DNA of 64,000 nucleotides from Demequina mangrovi (lineage in GTDB: Bacteria; Actinomycetota; Actinomycetes; Actinomycetales; Demequinaceae): positions 1 to 64,000 of the forward strand of contig NZ_BBLU01000014.1 in assembly GCF_000759715.1 (NCBI RefSeq), written 5' to 3'. This document shows, in pieces, positions 26,759 through 35,011 of the stretch; position 1 is the stretch's first letter, and each line of letters starts with the position of its first letter. The position numbers and the translations under genes were made by a program. The notes under the pieces were generated by a model, which ran no database searches, was not told the DNA's origin, and saw only the letters and a program-made list of their open reading frames with translations.

Positions 26759-27799
26759 TCAGAGCGCGATCCGACGGGTCAGCCGCTCCCGGAGCTCGGC
26801 GAGCGCGACGAAGGTCGTGTGGTTGAAGTCCGCGCCCAGCTGGTTGGGGATGGTGACGAGCAGCGTGTCCGCCGCCATCACCGCATCGTCCTCGCGCAGC
26901 TCCCGCTCGAGCTTGTCGAGGCCCCCCACGTAGGTCTTCCCGAAGGTCGACATGGTGTTGTCGATCTCGCCGATGTGGTCGCGGTTACCCCCCATGAGGT
27001 CGCGCTCGAGGTACGGGTGGAAGTAGGTGTTGGAGAGGTCGTCGACGATCGGCATGATGCTGCGCGACACCGAGACCCGCGGGTTCCCGGGGTGTCCGGC
27101 CTCGCGCCACGCCGCGCGGTACTCGCCGATCTGGCGGGCCTGCACCACGCCGAGCGGCTCCCCGGTGGCCTCGAGCACCAGGGTCGAGGACATGAGGTGC
27201 ATGCCGAGCTCGCCGGTCCGTCGCGCGGAGTCGATGCCGCCCGCGCCGTACCAGACGCGGTCGGACAGGCCGGGGCTGTGCGGCTGGATCGGCAGCAGCC
27301 CGCCCTCGGGCACGTGCGCCTGCGGGCCGGGCTTCGCGATGCCGATCCCGTCGACGGCCTCGCGGAACACCTCGATCCGGGAGGCGGCGTCCTCGACGGG
27401 GGTCACGCCCCACGCGAGCGGATAGCCGAAGGCCGCGGGTCCGTCCGCGGCCGGCTCGGGGCTGCCCCTCGACACCCCGAGCTGGAGCCGACCCCCCGCG
27501 ATGAGGTCGACCGTCGCGGCCGCCTCGGCCATGTACAGCGGGTTCTCGTAACGCATGTTGATGACGCCGGTGCCCAGCTCGATCCGCGAGGTCCGGGCCG
27601 CCATGGCCGCGAGCAGAGGGAACGGCGAGGACACGCACTGCTCGAAGTGGTGGACGCGGATCCAAGCGCCGTCGAGCCCCGCGTCCTCGGCGGCCTCCGC
27701 GAGGCCGATGGTGTCGACCATCGCATCGTTCGCGGTGCGCACCTTCGAGCCGGGCGCGCCTGACCACCATCCGAACGACAGGAACCCGATGTTGCGCAT
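26759..27799 (-). CDS. LLM-class flavin-dependent oxidoreductase
   Basis: 346 residues, bacterial-luciferase-like TIM barrel using FMN or F420. Seen: IGLAEAAEDAGLDGAWIRVH, LGTGVINMRYENPLYMAEAA, VDLIAGGRLQLGVSRGSPEP, VWYGAGGIDSARRTGELGMH. GAGGAGGCGGG precedes the ATG. Substrate unknown. Likely first gene of a pair with the YciI gene. Confidence 0.87.
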   Translation of the reverse strand: MRNIGFLSFGWWSGAPGSKVRTANDAMVDTIGLAEAAEDAGLDGAWIRVHHFEQCVSSPFPLLAAMAARTSRIELGTGVINMRYENPLYMAEAAATVDLIAGGRLQLGVSRGSPEPAADGPAAFGYPLAWGVTPVEDAASRIEVFREAVDGIGIAKPGPQAHVPEGGLLPIQPHSPGLSDRVWYGAGGIDSARRTGELGMHLMSSTLVLEATGEPLGVVQARQIGEYRAAWREAGHPGNPRVSVSRSIMPIVDDLSNTYFHPYLERDLMGGNRDHIGEIDNTMSTFGKTYVGGLDKLERELREDDAVMAADTLLVTIPNQLGADFNHTTFVALAELRERLTRRIAL

Positions 27800-27846
27800 C
27801 CCGCCTCCTCGTCGTCGCGCCGCCGCTCAGACCATCTTCGCGCCAG

Positions 27847-27866
27847 GGCCGCGGCATGTCGCGGCC
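27847..27866 (-). promoter_or_regulatory. Hairpin upstream of the LLM oxidoreductase gene
   Basis: GGCCGCG and CGCGGCC pair over 7 bp around GCATGT; six A residues follow on the plus strand. On the minus strand the T run precedes the stem, so it is not a terminator for either side. It could be an operator or leader structure about 48 bases before ATG 27799. Confidence 0.3.
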
Positions 27867-27912
27867 AAAAAAGCGCGGGGCGTCGGGTCGGGGCGCAGGG
27901 GCGGGCGGTGGC

Positions 27913-27918
27913 TAGCCT
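27913..27918 (+). promoter_or_regulatory. -10 box TAGCCT
   Basis: TAGCCT, GTCGCC, ATG 27925. Confidence 0.6.
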
Positions 27919-27924
27919 GTCGCC

Positions 27925-28908
27925 ATGATCACCATCCGCAGGGTCGAGCCCGACGATGCCGATGCCCACGCGCTCTGGGCCGAGCAGCAGGCCGACCTCG
28001 CGCTGCGCTACGACAGCCCCGACCTGGTGCTCGAGACGTCGTTCCCGACGCTGGTGGCCTCGCTCGTCGGCTACGCGGGCGACGGCGAGCCGGTCGCGAG
28101 CATCGTCCTGCGCTGGTCCCCGTACCCCACGGGTGCGGGCTCGCTCGAGCTCAAGCGGCTGTGGGTGCGTCCCGCGCACCGGGGGCACGGGCACTCCAAG
28201 GTGATGATGGGCGCCGCGGAGGCCATCGCGCGCAAGGCCGGCGCGACGCGCATCGTGCTGGAGACCGGGACCGAGCAGCCCGAGGCGCTCGCGCTGTACG
28301 ACCGGCTCGGCTACGCGCGCATCGAGAGCTACGGCGAGTACAAGGACGAGCCCGACTCCATCTGCTACGGCCTCGACCTCCCGGTGCGCGTGCTCGTGCT
28401 CACCGGACCGATGGGCGCGGGCAAGACCGCGGTCGCCGAGGCCGCGCACACGGCGCTCGCGCTGCGCGGGGCCCGCACCGCCTTCGTCGACGCGGACACG
28501 CTGTGCGAGGCGTACCCCTCCCCGCCGGACGACATGGTGAACCAGACGCTCCTCATGGAATGCCTCGCGGCGCTCGCGCCGGTGCATCGCCGCCACGGGT
28601 ACGGGCTCCTCGTGATCCCGCGCATCCTCGAGGACCCCGCGGACCGCGGCGCCCTCGCGCACGCGCTCGCGGGCCCCTCGGGTCCCGCCGAGGTGAGCGT
28701 GGTGCGGGTCGACGCGCCCGTCGAGGAGCGCGTGGCCCGCCTGCGCCGCCGCGAGACCTCCACGCGCTGGCTCGAGTGGGCCGTCCCCCGCACCGCGGAG
28801 CAGGGCGACGAGCTCGAGGCGCTCGCGATCGAGGACGCCACGGTCGACAACAGCGGGCGCACGCCGGAGGAGTCCGCCGCCGAGGCGCTCGACGCGGTCG
28901 GCTGGTGA
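27925..28908 (+). CDS. Fusion: GNAT acetyltransferase plus P-loop kinase-like domain
   Basis: 327 residues. Residues 1-150 are a GNAT domain: LKRLWVRPAHRGHGHSKVMM is the acetyl-CoA site and ALALYDRLGYARIESYGEY the C-terminal strand-helix. Residues 155-325 form a P-loop domain: Walker A GPMGAGKTAV at 161-170, FVDADTLCEAYPSP, and a lid-like VEERVARLRRRETSTRWLEW. A short linker joins them. GTGA overlap with the amidohydrolase gene. Function not inferable. Confidence 0.8.
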   Translation: MITIRRVEPDDADAHALWAEQQADLALRYDSPDLVLETSFPTLVASLVGYAGDGEPVASIVLRWSPYPTGAGSLELKRLWVRPAHRGHGHSKVMMGAAEAIARKAGATRIVLETGTEQPEALALYDRLGYARIESYGEYKDEPDSICYGLDLPVRVLVLTGPMGAGKTAVAEAAHTALALRGARTAFVDADTLCEAYPSPPDDMVNQTLLMECLAALAPVHRRHGYGLLVIPRILEDPADRGALAHALAGPSGPAEVSVVRVDAPVEERVARLRRRETSTRWLEWAVPRTAEQGDELEALAIEDATVDNSGRTPEESAAEALDAVGW

Positions 28909-30557
28909 GCGCGCTCCTCATCCATGGCGGACGGCCGTGGTCGGACGGCGCCTTCCTGCCTGGGGACGCCGTGCTGGTGGTCGACGGGCGGATCGCGGCC
29001 GTCGGCGAGCGTGCCGCGCTCGCGGCCCGGGACGATGCGGCGGGGGCCGAGGCGATCGACGCCGCCGGCGGCCTGGTCCACCCGAGCTTCGCGGACGCCC
29101 ACGTGCACGCGGCGATGGCGGGGATCGAGGCGCTCGGGCTCGACCTCAGCGGCGCGCACGGCGCGACGGCATGCCTCGCGGCGGTGGCCGCGTACGCCGC
29201 GACGCACGACGGGCCGTGGATCGTCGGCGGCGGCTGGCACATGTCCGACTACGCGGGCGGCGCCCCGACCGCCGAGGCGCTCGATGCCGTGACCGGCGAC
29301 GTCCCGGCCTTCCTCGTCAACGCCGACCACCACGGCGCCTGGGTCAACACCGCGGCGCTCCGCGCTGCGGGCATCTCGGCGGCGACCCCGGATCCCGCGG
29401 ACGGGCGTCTCGAGCGCGACGGCGACGGCAACCCGACGGGGACGCTCCACGAGGGCGCGATGGCGCTGGTCGAGCGGCACCTCCCGTCCGTGACGCCGGA
29501 TGCGGCCCGGGCCGGCCTGGCGGCGGCGGCGCGGACGATGCTGGGTCTCGGCGTGACCGCGTGGCAGGAGGCGATCCTCGGCGAGTACGGCGGTCACAGC
29601 GATGCGAGCCCCGCCTACCGCGCGCTGATCGCCGAGGGTGCGCTCGCGGCGCGCGTGTCCGGCGCGCTCTGGGTGCCGCGTGATCTCATGCTCGAGGCGG
29701 TGCCCGACCTCGTGGCCGCCTTCGCGAGGCGACGTGCGGCGAACGCCGCCGCGGGCTTCGACACGTCCACCGCGAAGATCATGGTCGACGGCGTCGCGGA
29801 GAACCTCACCGCAGCGATGCACGAGCCGTACCTCGCGCCCGGCTGCGACTGCGGCGCGGGCGGGTCCGGGAGCGGCGAGCGTGGGATCGCGTACTTCTCG
29901 GTCGAGGTCCTGCGCGCCGTCTCCGCCGCGCTCGCGGCCGAGGGCTTCGCGCTGCACTTCCACGCGATCGGCGACCGCGCGGTGACGGACGCGCTCGACG
30001 CGGTCGAGGCCGTCCCCGCGCCCGATCGGAACCGCCGTCGCCACCACGTGGCGCACGTCCAGGTGGTCGACCCCGCCGACGTGCCGCGCTTCGCGGCGCT
30101 GGGCGTGACGGTCAACGCGCAGGCGCTGTGGGCCCGCAACGCGCCGCAGATGACCGAGCTCACCGCCCCGATCCTCGGCGAGCGGCGCTCGGGCTGGCAG
30201 TACCCGTTCGGCTCGTTCCTGCGCGCCGGCGCCGCGCTCGCGATGGGCTCGGACTGGCCGGTCTCGACCCCCGATCCGTGGCAGGCGATCCATACCGCGG
30301 TGACGCGGCGGGAGCCGGGCTCGGAGGCTCCGCCGCTGAACCCGGGGGAGGCGCTGACGCTCGCCGAGGCGCTCCGCGCCTACACCGCGGGCTCGCACCG
30401 GCTGCTCGGGCTCGAGGGCTCCGGCGTGCTCGAGGTCGGCGCGCGGGCGGACCTGTGCGTGGCGTCGCGCGACCCGTTCTCGGGCCGCTCGGAGGACATC
30501 GCGCGCACGCGCACGGCGGTGACCGTGCTCGGCGGCGAGGTGGTCGTGCGCGGCTAG
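28905..30557 (+). CDS. Amidohydrolase, YtcJ-like
   Basis: 550 residues, metal-dependent hydrolase of the amidohydrolase superfamily. Metal-ligand motif HPSFADAHVHAAMAG, later LHFHAIGDRAVTDALD, HHVAHVQVVDP and MGSDWPVSTPDPWQAIHTAV; the C terminus has the typical small beta sandwich (GVLEVGARADLCVASRDPFS). An insertion with clustered Cys (GCDCGAGGSGSGERG) is unusual. GTG start overlaps the preceding stop. Its stop overlaps that of the convergent lipoprotein gene. Confidence 0.87.
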   Translation: MSALLIHGGRPWSDGAFLPGDAVLVVDGRIAAVGERAALAARDDAAGAEAIDAAGGLVHPSFADAHVHAAMAGIEALGLDLSGAHGATACLAAVAAYAATHDGPWIVGGGWHMSDYAGGAPTAEALDAVTGDVPAFLVNADHHGAWVNTAALRAAGISAATPDPADGRLERDGDGNPTGTLHEGAMALVERHLPSVTPDAARAGLAAAARTMLGLGVTAWQEAILGEYGGHSDASPAYRALIAEGALAARVSGALWVPRDLMLEAVPDLVAAFARRRAANAAAGFDTSTAKIMVDGVAENLTAAMHEPYLAPGCDCGAGGSGSGERGIAYFSVEVLRAVSAALAAEGFALHFHAIGDRAVTDALDAVEAVPAPDRNRRRHHVAHVQVVDPADVPRFAALGVTVNAQALWARNAPQMTELTAPILGERRSGWQYPFGSFLRAGAALAMGSDWPVSTPDPWQAIHTAVTRREPGSEAPPLNPGEALTLAEALRAYTAGSHRLLGLEGSGVLEVGARADLCVASRDPFSGRSEDIARTRTAVTVLGGEVVVRG

Positions 30558-31117
30558 AGGTCCTCGTCCTCGCACGAGTCCCCGGTGGGCATCACGCGGT
30601 AGCCGTGCTCGTCGTGCTCGACCTGGCTGATGATGCCGTTGTCGTAGAGCACCAGGAGGTCCTCGACCGTGGCGGGCGCCGCCGCGTCCTCGGGCACGAT
30701 GCTGAAGAGGACCTGTGCCGTGACGCCTGGCTCGATCACCGCGTCGGCGGGTGCAACGAGCCGTTCGATCACCTCCTCGGTGTGCTCCCAGGCGTTGGTC
30801 GCGGGCCACGACATGGTCCCCACCGCCTGGTCGAGCCCCACCCCTTCGACGTCGACCGCGGCGGTGATCGAGCCGACGTTCGTGCCCGAGGCCCGCACCT
30901 CGGTGAGCGTGATCGCCTCGTCGCCCTCGTTGGTGAGCATCGAGCCGAAGTAGCGGGTGGTGCCCGGCTCGGGACCGGCGCTGCAGATCATGGGTGTGCC
31001 GCTGTAGCCTCCCGTGCGATCGCCGACGAGCGGTCCGCCCGCGTACGGCGCGCAGCCGGCGAGCGTCGCCGCGCACGCGATCCCGGCCGCGCCCGCCGCC
31101 ACCGTGCTTCGCCGCAT
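30554..31117 (-). CDS. Lipoprotein of unknown function
   Basis: 187 residues. Signal peptide with lipobox LAGC (Cys22). The mature region reads as an immunoglobulin-like beta domain (YFGSMLTNEGDEAITLTEVR, VIEPGVTAQVLFSIVPEDA) with a C-terminal acidic CEDEDL. GCAGGA precedes ATG 31117. A palindrome 64 bases upstream is shared with the 5.4-kb locus. Confidence 0.7.
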   Translation of the reverse strand: MRRSTVAAGAAGIACAATLAGCAPYAGGPLVGDRTGGYSGTPMICSAGPEPGTTRYFGSMLTNEGDEAITLTEVRASGTNVGSITAAVDVEGVGLDQAVGTMSWPATNAWEHTEEVIERLVAPADAVIEPGVTAQVLFSIVPEDAAAPATVEDLLVLYDNGIISQVEHDEHGYRVMPTGDSCEDEDL

Positions 31118-31180
31118 CGTTCCTGCTCTCCTCCGGGCTCCTGAGGGCAACGTAGCGCCGCGGTCCGCAGGAGCGCGCGC

Positions 31181-31194
31181 CCCCACTTGTGGGG
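31181..31194. promoter_or_regulatory. Palindrome CCCCACTTGTGGGG, possible operator
   Basis: Arms CCCCAC and GTGGGG around TT. Read on the minus strand it is CCCCACAAGTGGGG, one base from the copy at 5378-5391. It lies upstream of the lipoprotein gene, about 27 bases before a TACGTT box; it also follows the racemase stop, so a terminator role is possible. Confidence 0.45.
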
Positions 31195-31199
31195 TCGCG

Positions 31200-31901
31200 T
31201 CAGTCGGCGAGCGCGAACCTCACGGCCGCCTGGGCGTGCAGCGCAAGCGCGTCGAGGTACGGCACGTCGACGTCGTCCGCGGTCATGACCATCGGGATCT
31301 CGGTGCAGCCCGCGACGATGCCCTGCGCGCCTGCATCGAGCAGCTCCAGGGCGGCGGTCCGCATGAGGGTGCGGCCCGCATCGTCCACGATGCCCCGGGC
31401 GAGCCGCGCGTAGATGAGGTCGTGGACCTCGGCCAGGCGCTGCTCCTCCGGGACGAGCGCCTCGATGCCGCCCGCCGCGAGGCGCTCGCGGTAGAACGGC
31501 ATGCGCATGGTGAAGCCCGTGCCGAGCAGCGCGACCCGCGCGATCCCGGCGGCGCGCGCCGCGGCGGCGACCTCGTCGACGATGTGGATGACCGGGACGC
31601 CCGCGGCCGCCGCCACCTGGTCGGCGACGAGGTGCATGGTGTTCGCGCAGATGAGGATCGCCTCGGCGCCGCCGTCGACCAGCCATCGGGCGTCCGCGCC
31701 GAAGCGGGCCGCCAGCCCGTCCCAGTCGCCCTCGGCCTGCGCGCGCTCGACCGCGCCCCATTCGTAGTGCCGGATCGCGAGGTCGGCGCTGGACCCGGGC
31801 AGCGCGCGGGCGACGCCCTCGTGGAGGAGCCGCTCGTACTCGAGCGTCGAGTGCCAGGTGATCCCTCCGAGGAGGCCGATGCGGCGGGGTGCGGTGCGCA
31901 T
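31200..31901 (-). CDS. Aspartate/glutamate racemase family protein
   Basis: 233 residues. Two-cysteine racemase fold: the first catalytic Cys is in AILICANTMHLVADQ and the second in GIVAGCTEIPMVM; IGLLGGITWHSTLEYERLLH is the N-terminal signature of the aspartate-racemase branch. Probably a cofactor-independent amino-acid racemase. ATG 31901 was picked because of the -10 box; the long in-frame extension upstream is antisense to copA. Confidence 0.87.
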   Translation of the reverse strand: MRTAPRRIGLLGGITWHSTLEYERLLHEGVARALPGSSADLAIRHYEWGAVERAQAEGDWDGLAARFGADARWLVDGGAEAILICANTMHLVADQVAAAAGVPVIHIVDEVAAAARAAGIARVALLGTGFTMRMPFYRERLAAGGIEALVPEEQRLAEVHDLIYARLARGIVDDAGRTLMRTAALELLDAGAQGIVAGCTEIPMVMTADDVDVPYLDALALHAQAAVRFALAD

Positions 31902-31908
31902 GGCCCCG

Positions 31909-31914
31909 ACGCTA
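31909..31914 (-). promoter_or_regulatory. -10 box TAGCGT of the racemase gene
   Basis: Minus-strand TAGCGT, CGGGGCC, ATG 31901. Divergent from the merR promoter, about 60 bases apart. Confidence 0.6.
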
Positions 31915-31976
31915 CGGGCCGGGCGCGGGGCCACGGAAGGGACCCTTGGCCCCGGCCGCGCGTCCGAACATTCCTT

Positions 31977-31982
31977 TACGCT
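31977..31982 (+). promoter_or_regulatory. -10 box TACGCT of the merR gene
   Basis: TACGCT, GTAACC, ATG 31989. Confidence 0.55.
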
Positions 31983-31988
31983 GTAACC

Positions 31989-32408
31989 ATGCAGATCGGC
32001 GAGCTTGCCGCCCGGGGCGGCGTCACGGCGAAGACCGTGCGGTACTACGAGAGCATCGGGCTGCTCGACGCGCCCGAGCGGCGCGCCAACGGCTATCGCG
32101 AGTACGGGGAGACGGCGCTCGAGCGCCTGCGCTTCATCCGCGACGCGCAGGCCTCGGGCATGACCCTCGCGGAGACCGGCGACATCCTCCACATGAAGGA
32201 CCGCGGGGAGAGCACGTGCGAGCACTCGCGCGCGGCCCTCGGCCGTCACCTCGCTGACATCGACGCGCAGATCGCGAGCCTTCTCGCCGCCAAGGCCGAG
32301 CTCACCGCGCTCGCCCGCCGCGCGGACGCGCTCGACCCCTCCGAGTGCACCGATCCCAACCGCTGTCAGGTGCTCGCCCTTGACCTTCCAGCCCACGGGA
32401 AGGCCTAG
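31989..32408 (+). CDS. MerR-family metal-responsive regulator
   Basis: 139 residues. N-terminal winged helix-turn-helix (MQIGELAARGGVTAKTVRYY, ESIGLL), then a coiled-coil dimerisation helix. Cysteines at 77 (ESTCEHS), 120 and 126 (ECTDPNRC). CueR-type copper sensors usually have Ser at the 77 position, whereas Cys there marks divalent-metal sensors such as ZntR and PbrR, so the metal is uncertain. The copA operator lies in its last codons. Confidence 0.88.
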   Translation: MQIGELAARGGVTAKTVRYYESIGLLDAPERRANGYREYGETALERLRFIRDAQASGMTLAETGDILHMKDRGESTCEHSRAALGRHLADIDAQIASLLAAKAELTALARRADALDPSECTDPNRCQVLALDLPAHGKA

Positions 32409-32411
32409 CGT
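32380..32411 (+). promoter_or_regulatory. MerR-type operator/promoter of copA
   Basis: -35 TTGACC (32380-32385) and -10 TAGCGT (32406-32411) are separated by 20 bases, the stretched spacing MerR proteins correct by twisting DNA. CCTTCC (32384-32389) and GGAAGG (32398-32403) form the dyad between them. ATG 32418 follows six bases after the -10. Confidence 0.8.
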
Positions 32412-32417
32412 GGCGTC

Positions 32418-34802
32418 ATGAGCACCGAGACCACCCCCGCCGGCGTGCCCGGGACGCCGGTCGACGGCACCCCCGCCGCCCCCGAGGCCGCCGCCCCCGA
32501 TCAGTCCGCCCCGATCGAGCTCTCCGTCGGCGGCATGACGTGCGCGGGCTGCGCGTCCGGCATCCAGCGCGGGCTCGCGGCGCTGCCCGGCGTCGAGGGC
32601 GCCGACGTCAACATCGCCACCCGACGCGCGCGCGTCCTTCCCGACGGCTCGCTCGACGAGGACGAGCTCGAGGACATGATGCGCGCCGCGATCACCGGGC
32701 TGGGCTACCAGGTGCTCACGCGACGCGCGGGCGAGGGCGTGGACGCCGACGGCGACGCCGCGCATCGTCCCTCCGCGGACCCGCTCGACGCCCGCGCGGA
32801 CGAGGCCGAGGCCCAGGCCCGCAACGACGCCCGTCGCATCGCGGGCTACCGGCTCCGCTTCCTGGTCGCCGCCGGGCTGTCGATCCCGGTGATGCTGGTC
32901 TCGATGATCCCCGCGCTGCACTTCGCGGGATGGGCCTGGGTGGTCGGCGCGCTCGCGACGCCGGTGGTGTGGTGGGCCGGATGGCCGTTCCACGTCTCCG
33001 CCGTGAAGAGCCTCCGTCACGGCACCACCACGATGGACACGCTCGTCAGCCTCGGCACCGCGGTGGCCTGGGGGTGGTCCGTCGCGACGCTCCTCGCGGG
33101 CGACCTGGGCCACGTGTACTTCGAGACGGGCGCCGTCATCGTCACCCTGATCCTGCTGGGGAAGTGGCTCGAGGTGCGCTCGACGGCGCACGCGGGCGAC
33201 GCGATCCGCGCCCTCAGCGCGCGCCAGAGCGCGACCGTGGTGCTCGAGGACGGCACCGGGATCCCGCGCACGGAGCTCGGCGTCGGCATGCGCTTCCTCG
33301 CGCGCCCCGGCGAGGCGATCGCGACCGACGGCATCGTCGTCGACGGCGCCGCGGCCGTCGACGCGAGCCTCGTCACCGGCGAGCCCGTGCCTGTGGCGGC
33401 CGGGCCGGGCGTCGAGGTGGTCGGCGGCACCGTCGCGACCGACGGCGCGCTCACCGTCGAGGCCACCCGCGTGGGCGAGGAGACGATGCTCGCGCAGGTC
33501 GCCCGCATGGTCGACGAGGCGCAGTCGGGCCGGGCCCGCGTCCAGCGTCTCGCGGACCGCATCGCCGCGATCTTCGTGCCCGCGGTGGTCGCGATCGCCG
33601 CGCTCACCGCATCGGCCTGGCTCATCTGGACCGGCGACGGTGCGGCCGCCGTCACGGCCGCCGTCGCCGTGCTCATCATCAGCTGCCCGTGCGCGCTCGG
33701 GCTGGCGACGCCGCTCGCGATCATGGTCGGCACGGGCCGCGGGGCGCAGCTCGGCATCCTCGTGCGCGGGCCGCAGGCGCTCGAGGACGCGCGCCGGCTC
33801 GAGACCGTGGTGCTCGACAAGACCGGCACCGTCACCGAGGGGCGCATGTCCGTCGAGGCGTGGCACGCCCCCGGGCTGTCGGACGATGCGGCGGGGCTCC
33901 TGCTCGACGCCGCCGCCTCGGTCGAGGCCCGCTCCGAGCACCCGGTCGGGCGGGCGATCGCGGAGTCCCGGGAGGGGCGGATCCCGCTCAAGGGCTTCCG
34001 TTCGTCGCCCGGTCAGGGCGTCACGGCCACAGTGCAGCGCGCGGGTGCGGACGGCGCCCACGCCGACGTCACCGTCGGCTCCCGGCGCCTCTTCGACGAG
34101 GTCCCCGAGGAGATCGCCGCGTGGGCGTCCGCGCGGGAGGGACGGGGCGAGACCGTCGTCTACGTCGGCCGTGCGGCCGTGCTCGGCGGCGGGCTGCTCG
34201 GGGGCGCCGCGGCGTCGACCCGCGCGCCGCTGCGCGCCGAGGCCGCGATCGCGGTGCGCGACCAGGTGAAGGACTCCGCTCCCGAGGCCGTCGCCGCGCT
34301 CCGCGGCATGGGCGTCGACGTGGTGCTGCTCACGGGCGACAACGCCCGCGCGGCCGGCGCCGTGGGGGAGGAGCTCGGCATCGAGCGCGTCATCGCCGAG
34401 GTGCTCCCCGGCGACAAGGAGGACGTGATCCGCTCGCTCCAGGCCGGCGGGCGCCGCGTCGCGATGGTGGGCGACGGCGTGAACGATGCGCCCGCGCTCG
34501 CCCGCGCCGACCTGGGCCTCGCGATCGGCACCGGTGCCGACGTGGCGCGCGAGGCCTCCGACCTCACCATCGTCTCGGGCGACCCGCGCGCCGCCGCCGA
34601 CGCGATCGCGCTGTCGCGGCGGACCTACGCGACCATCCGTGGCAACCTCGTGTGGGCCTTCGCGTACAACGTCGCGGCGATCCCGCTCGCGGCGTTCGGC
34701 GTGCTGGACCCGATGATCGCCGCGGCGGCGATGGGGGCGTCGAGCCTCTTCGTCGTGGGCAACTCGCTGCGGCTCAGGGGCTTCAGGGGCCTGCGCGGCT
34801 GA
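32418..34802 (+). CDS. copA: Copper-exporting P1B-type ATPase
   Basis: 794 residues. One N-terminal heavy-metal domain (GGMTCAGCASG, Cys42 and Cys45), about eight membrane helices, TGEPVP actuator loop, CPC at 423-425, phosphorylated Asp467 in DKTGT, SEHPVGRAI, and GDGVNDAPALARAD. TM7 contains AYN and TM8 MGASS, the signature of the Cu(I) subgroup. Expelling Cu(I) costs one ATP per cycle. Begins ten bases after the regulator gene. Confidence 0.95.
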   Translation: MSTETTPAGVPGTPVDGTPAAPEAAAPDQSAPIELSVGGMTCAGCASGIQRGLAALPGVEGADVNIATRRARVLPDGSLDEDELEDMMRAAITGLGYQVLTRRAGEGVDADGDAAHRPSADPLDARADEAEAQARNDARRIAGYRLRFLVAAGLSIPVMLVSMIPALHFAGWAWVVGALATPVVWWAGWPFHVSAVKSLRHGTTTMDTLVSLGTAVAWGWSVATLLAGDLGHVYFETGAVIVTLILLGKWLEVRSTAHAGDAIRALSARQSATVVLEDGTGIPRTELGVGMRFLARPGEAIATDGIVVDGAAAVDASLVTGEPVPVAAGPGVEVVGGTVATDGALTVEATRVGEETMLAQVARMVDEAQSGRARVQRLADRIAAIFVPAVVAIAALTASAWLIWTGDGAAAVTAAVAVLIISCPCALGLATPLAIMVGTGRGAQLGILVRGPQALEDARRLETVVLDKTGTVTEGRMSVEAWHAPGLSDDAAGLLLDAAASVEARSEHPVGRAIAESREGRIPLKGFRSSPGQGVTATVQRAGADGAHADVTVGSRRLFDEVPEEIAAWASAREGRGETVVYVGRAAVLGGGLLGGAAASTRAPLRAEAAIAVRDQVKDSAPEAVAALRGMGVDVVLLTGDNARAAGAVGEELGIERVIAEVLPGDKEDVIRSLQAGGRRVAMVGDGVNDAPALARADLGLAIGTGADVAREASDLTIVSGDPRAAADAIALSRRTYATIRGNLVWAFAYNVAAIPLAAFGVLDPMIAAAAMGASSLFVVGNSLRLRGFRGLRG

Positions 34803-34820
34803 ATCGGTCCGCTCGCGCTC

Positions 34821-34974
34821 CCCACCGCAAGTGGTAGGCAGTGGTCGGTTTTCGCGGATTCGCGCCTCGCACCGGTAGGTCAGTGTCGGTGGGGCGTTGC
34901 GAGCGACCATCAGCCACCACTCTGGTATCGCGACCTGCCGAAACCGACACTCACCTACCACTTGCGATGGGGGC
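34821..34974. repeat. Complex inverted repeat, REP-like element
   Basis: The left arm (from 34821: CCCCACCGCAAGTGGTAGG) pairs with the right arm (ending 34974, containing CCTACCACTTGCGATGGGG) over about 40 bases with few mismatches. Inside, ACCGGTAGGTCAGTGTCGGT (34872-34891) repeats the arm core GGTAGG-TGAGTGTCGGT. It fills the 209-base convergent gap between copA and the PrsW gene and could fold into a multi-arm structure. It contains no plausible ORF. Confidence 0.7.
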
Positions 34975-35011
34975 GGGCGGGCGGGGTCCGGTCAGGCCGA
35001 GGCGACGCGGA

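Noticed and set aside
27847-27872. Hairpin plus A run as an intrinsic terminator
   Set aside because: The run is A on the plus strand, and on the minus strand the T run precedes the stem, so neither orientation gives stem followed by U tract.
29848-29877. Cys cluster in the amidohydrolase as an extra metal domain
   Set aside because: Only two Cys (CDC) in a Gly/Ser-rich loop; more likely a flexible insertion than a folded metal site.
31902-34961. Long minus-strand frame joined upstream of the racemase gene
   Set aside because: Beyond the racemase start the frame is antisense to copA and merR and has no domain; the -10 box and family alignment place the start at 31901.
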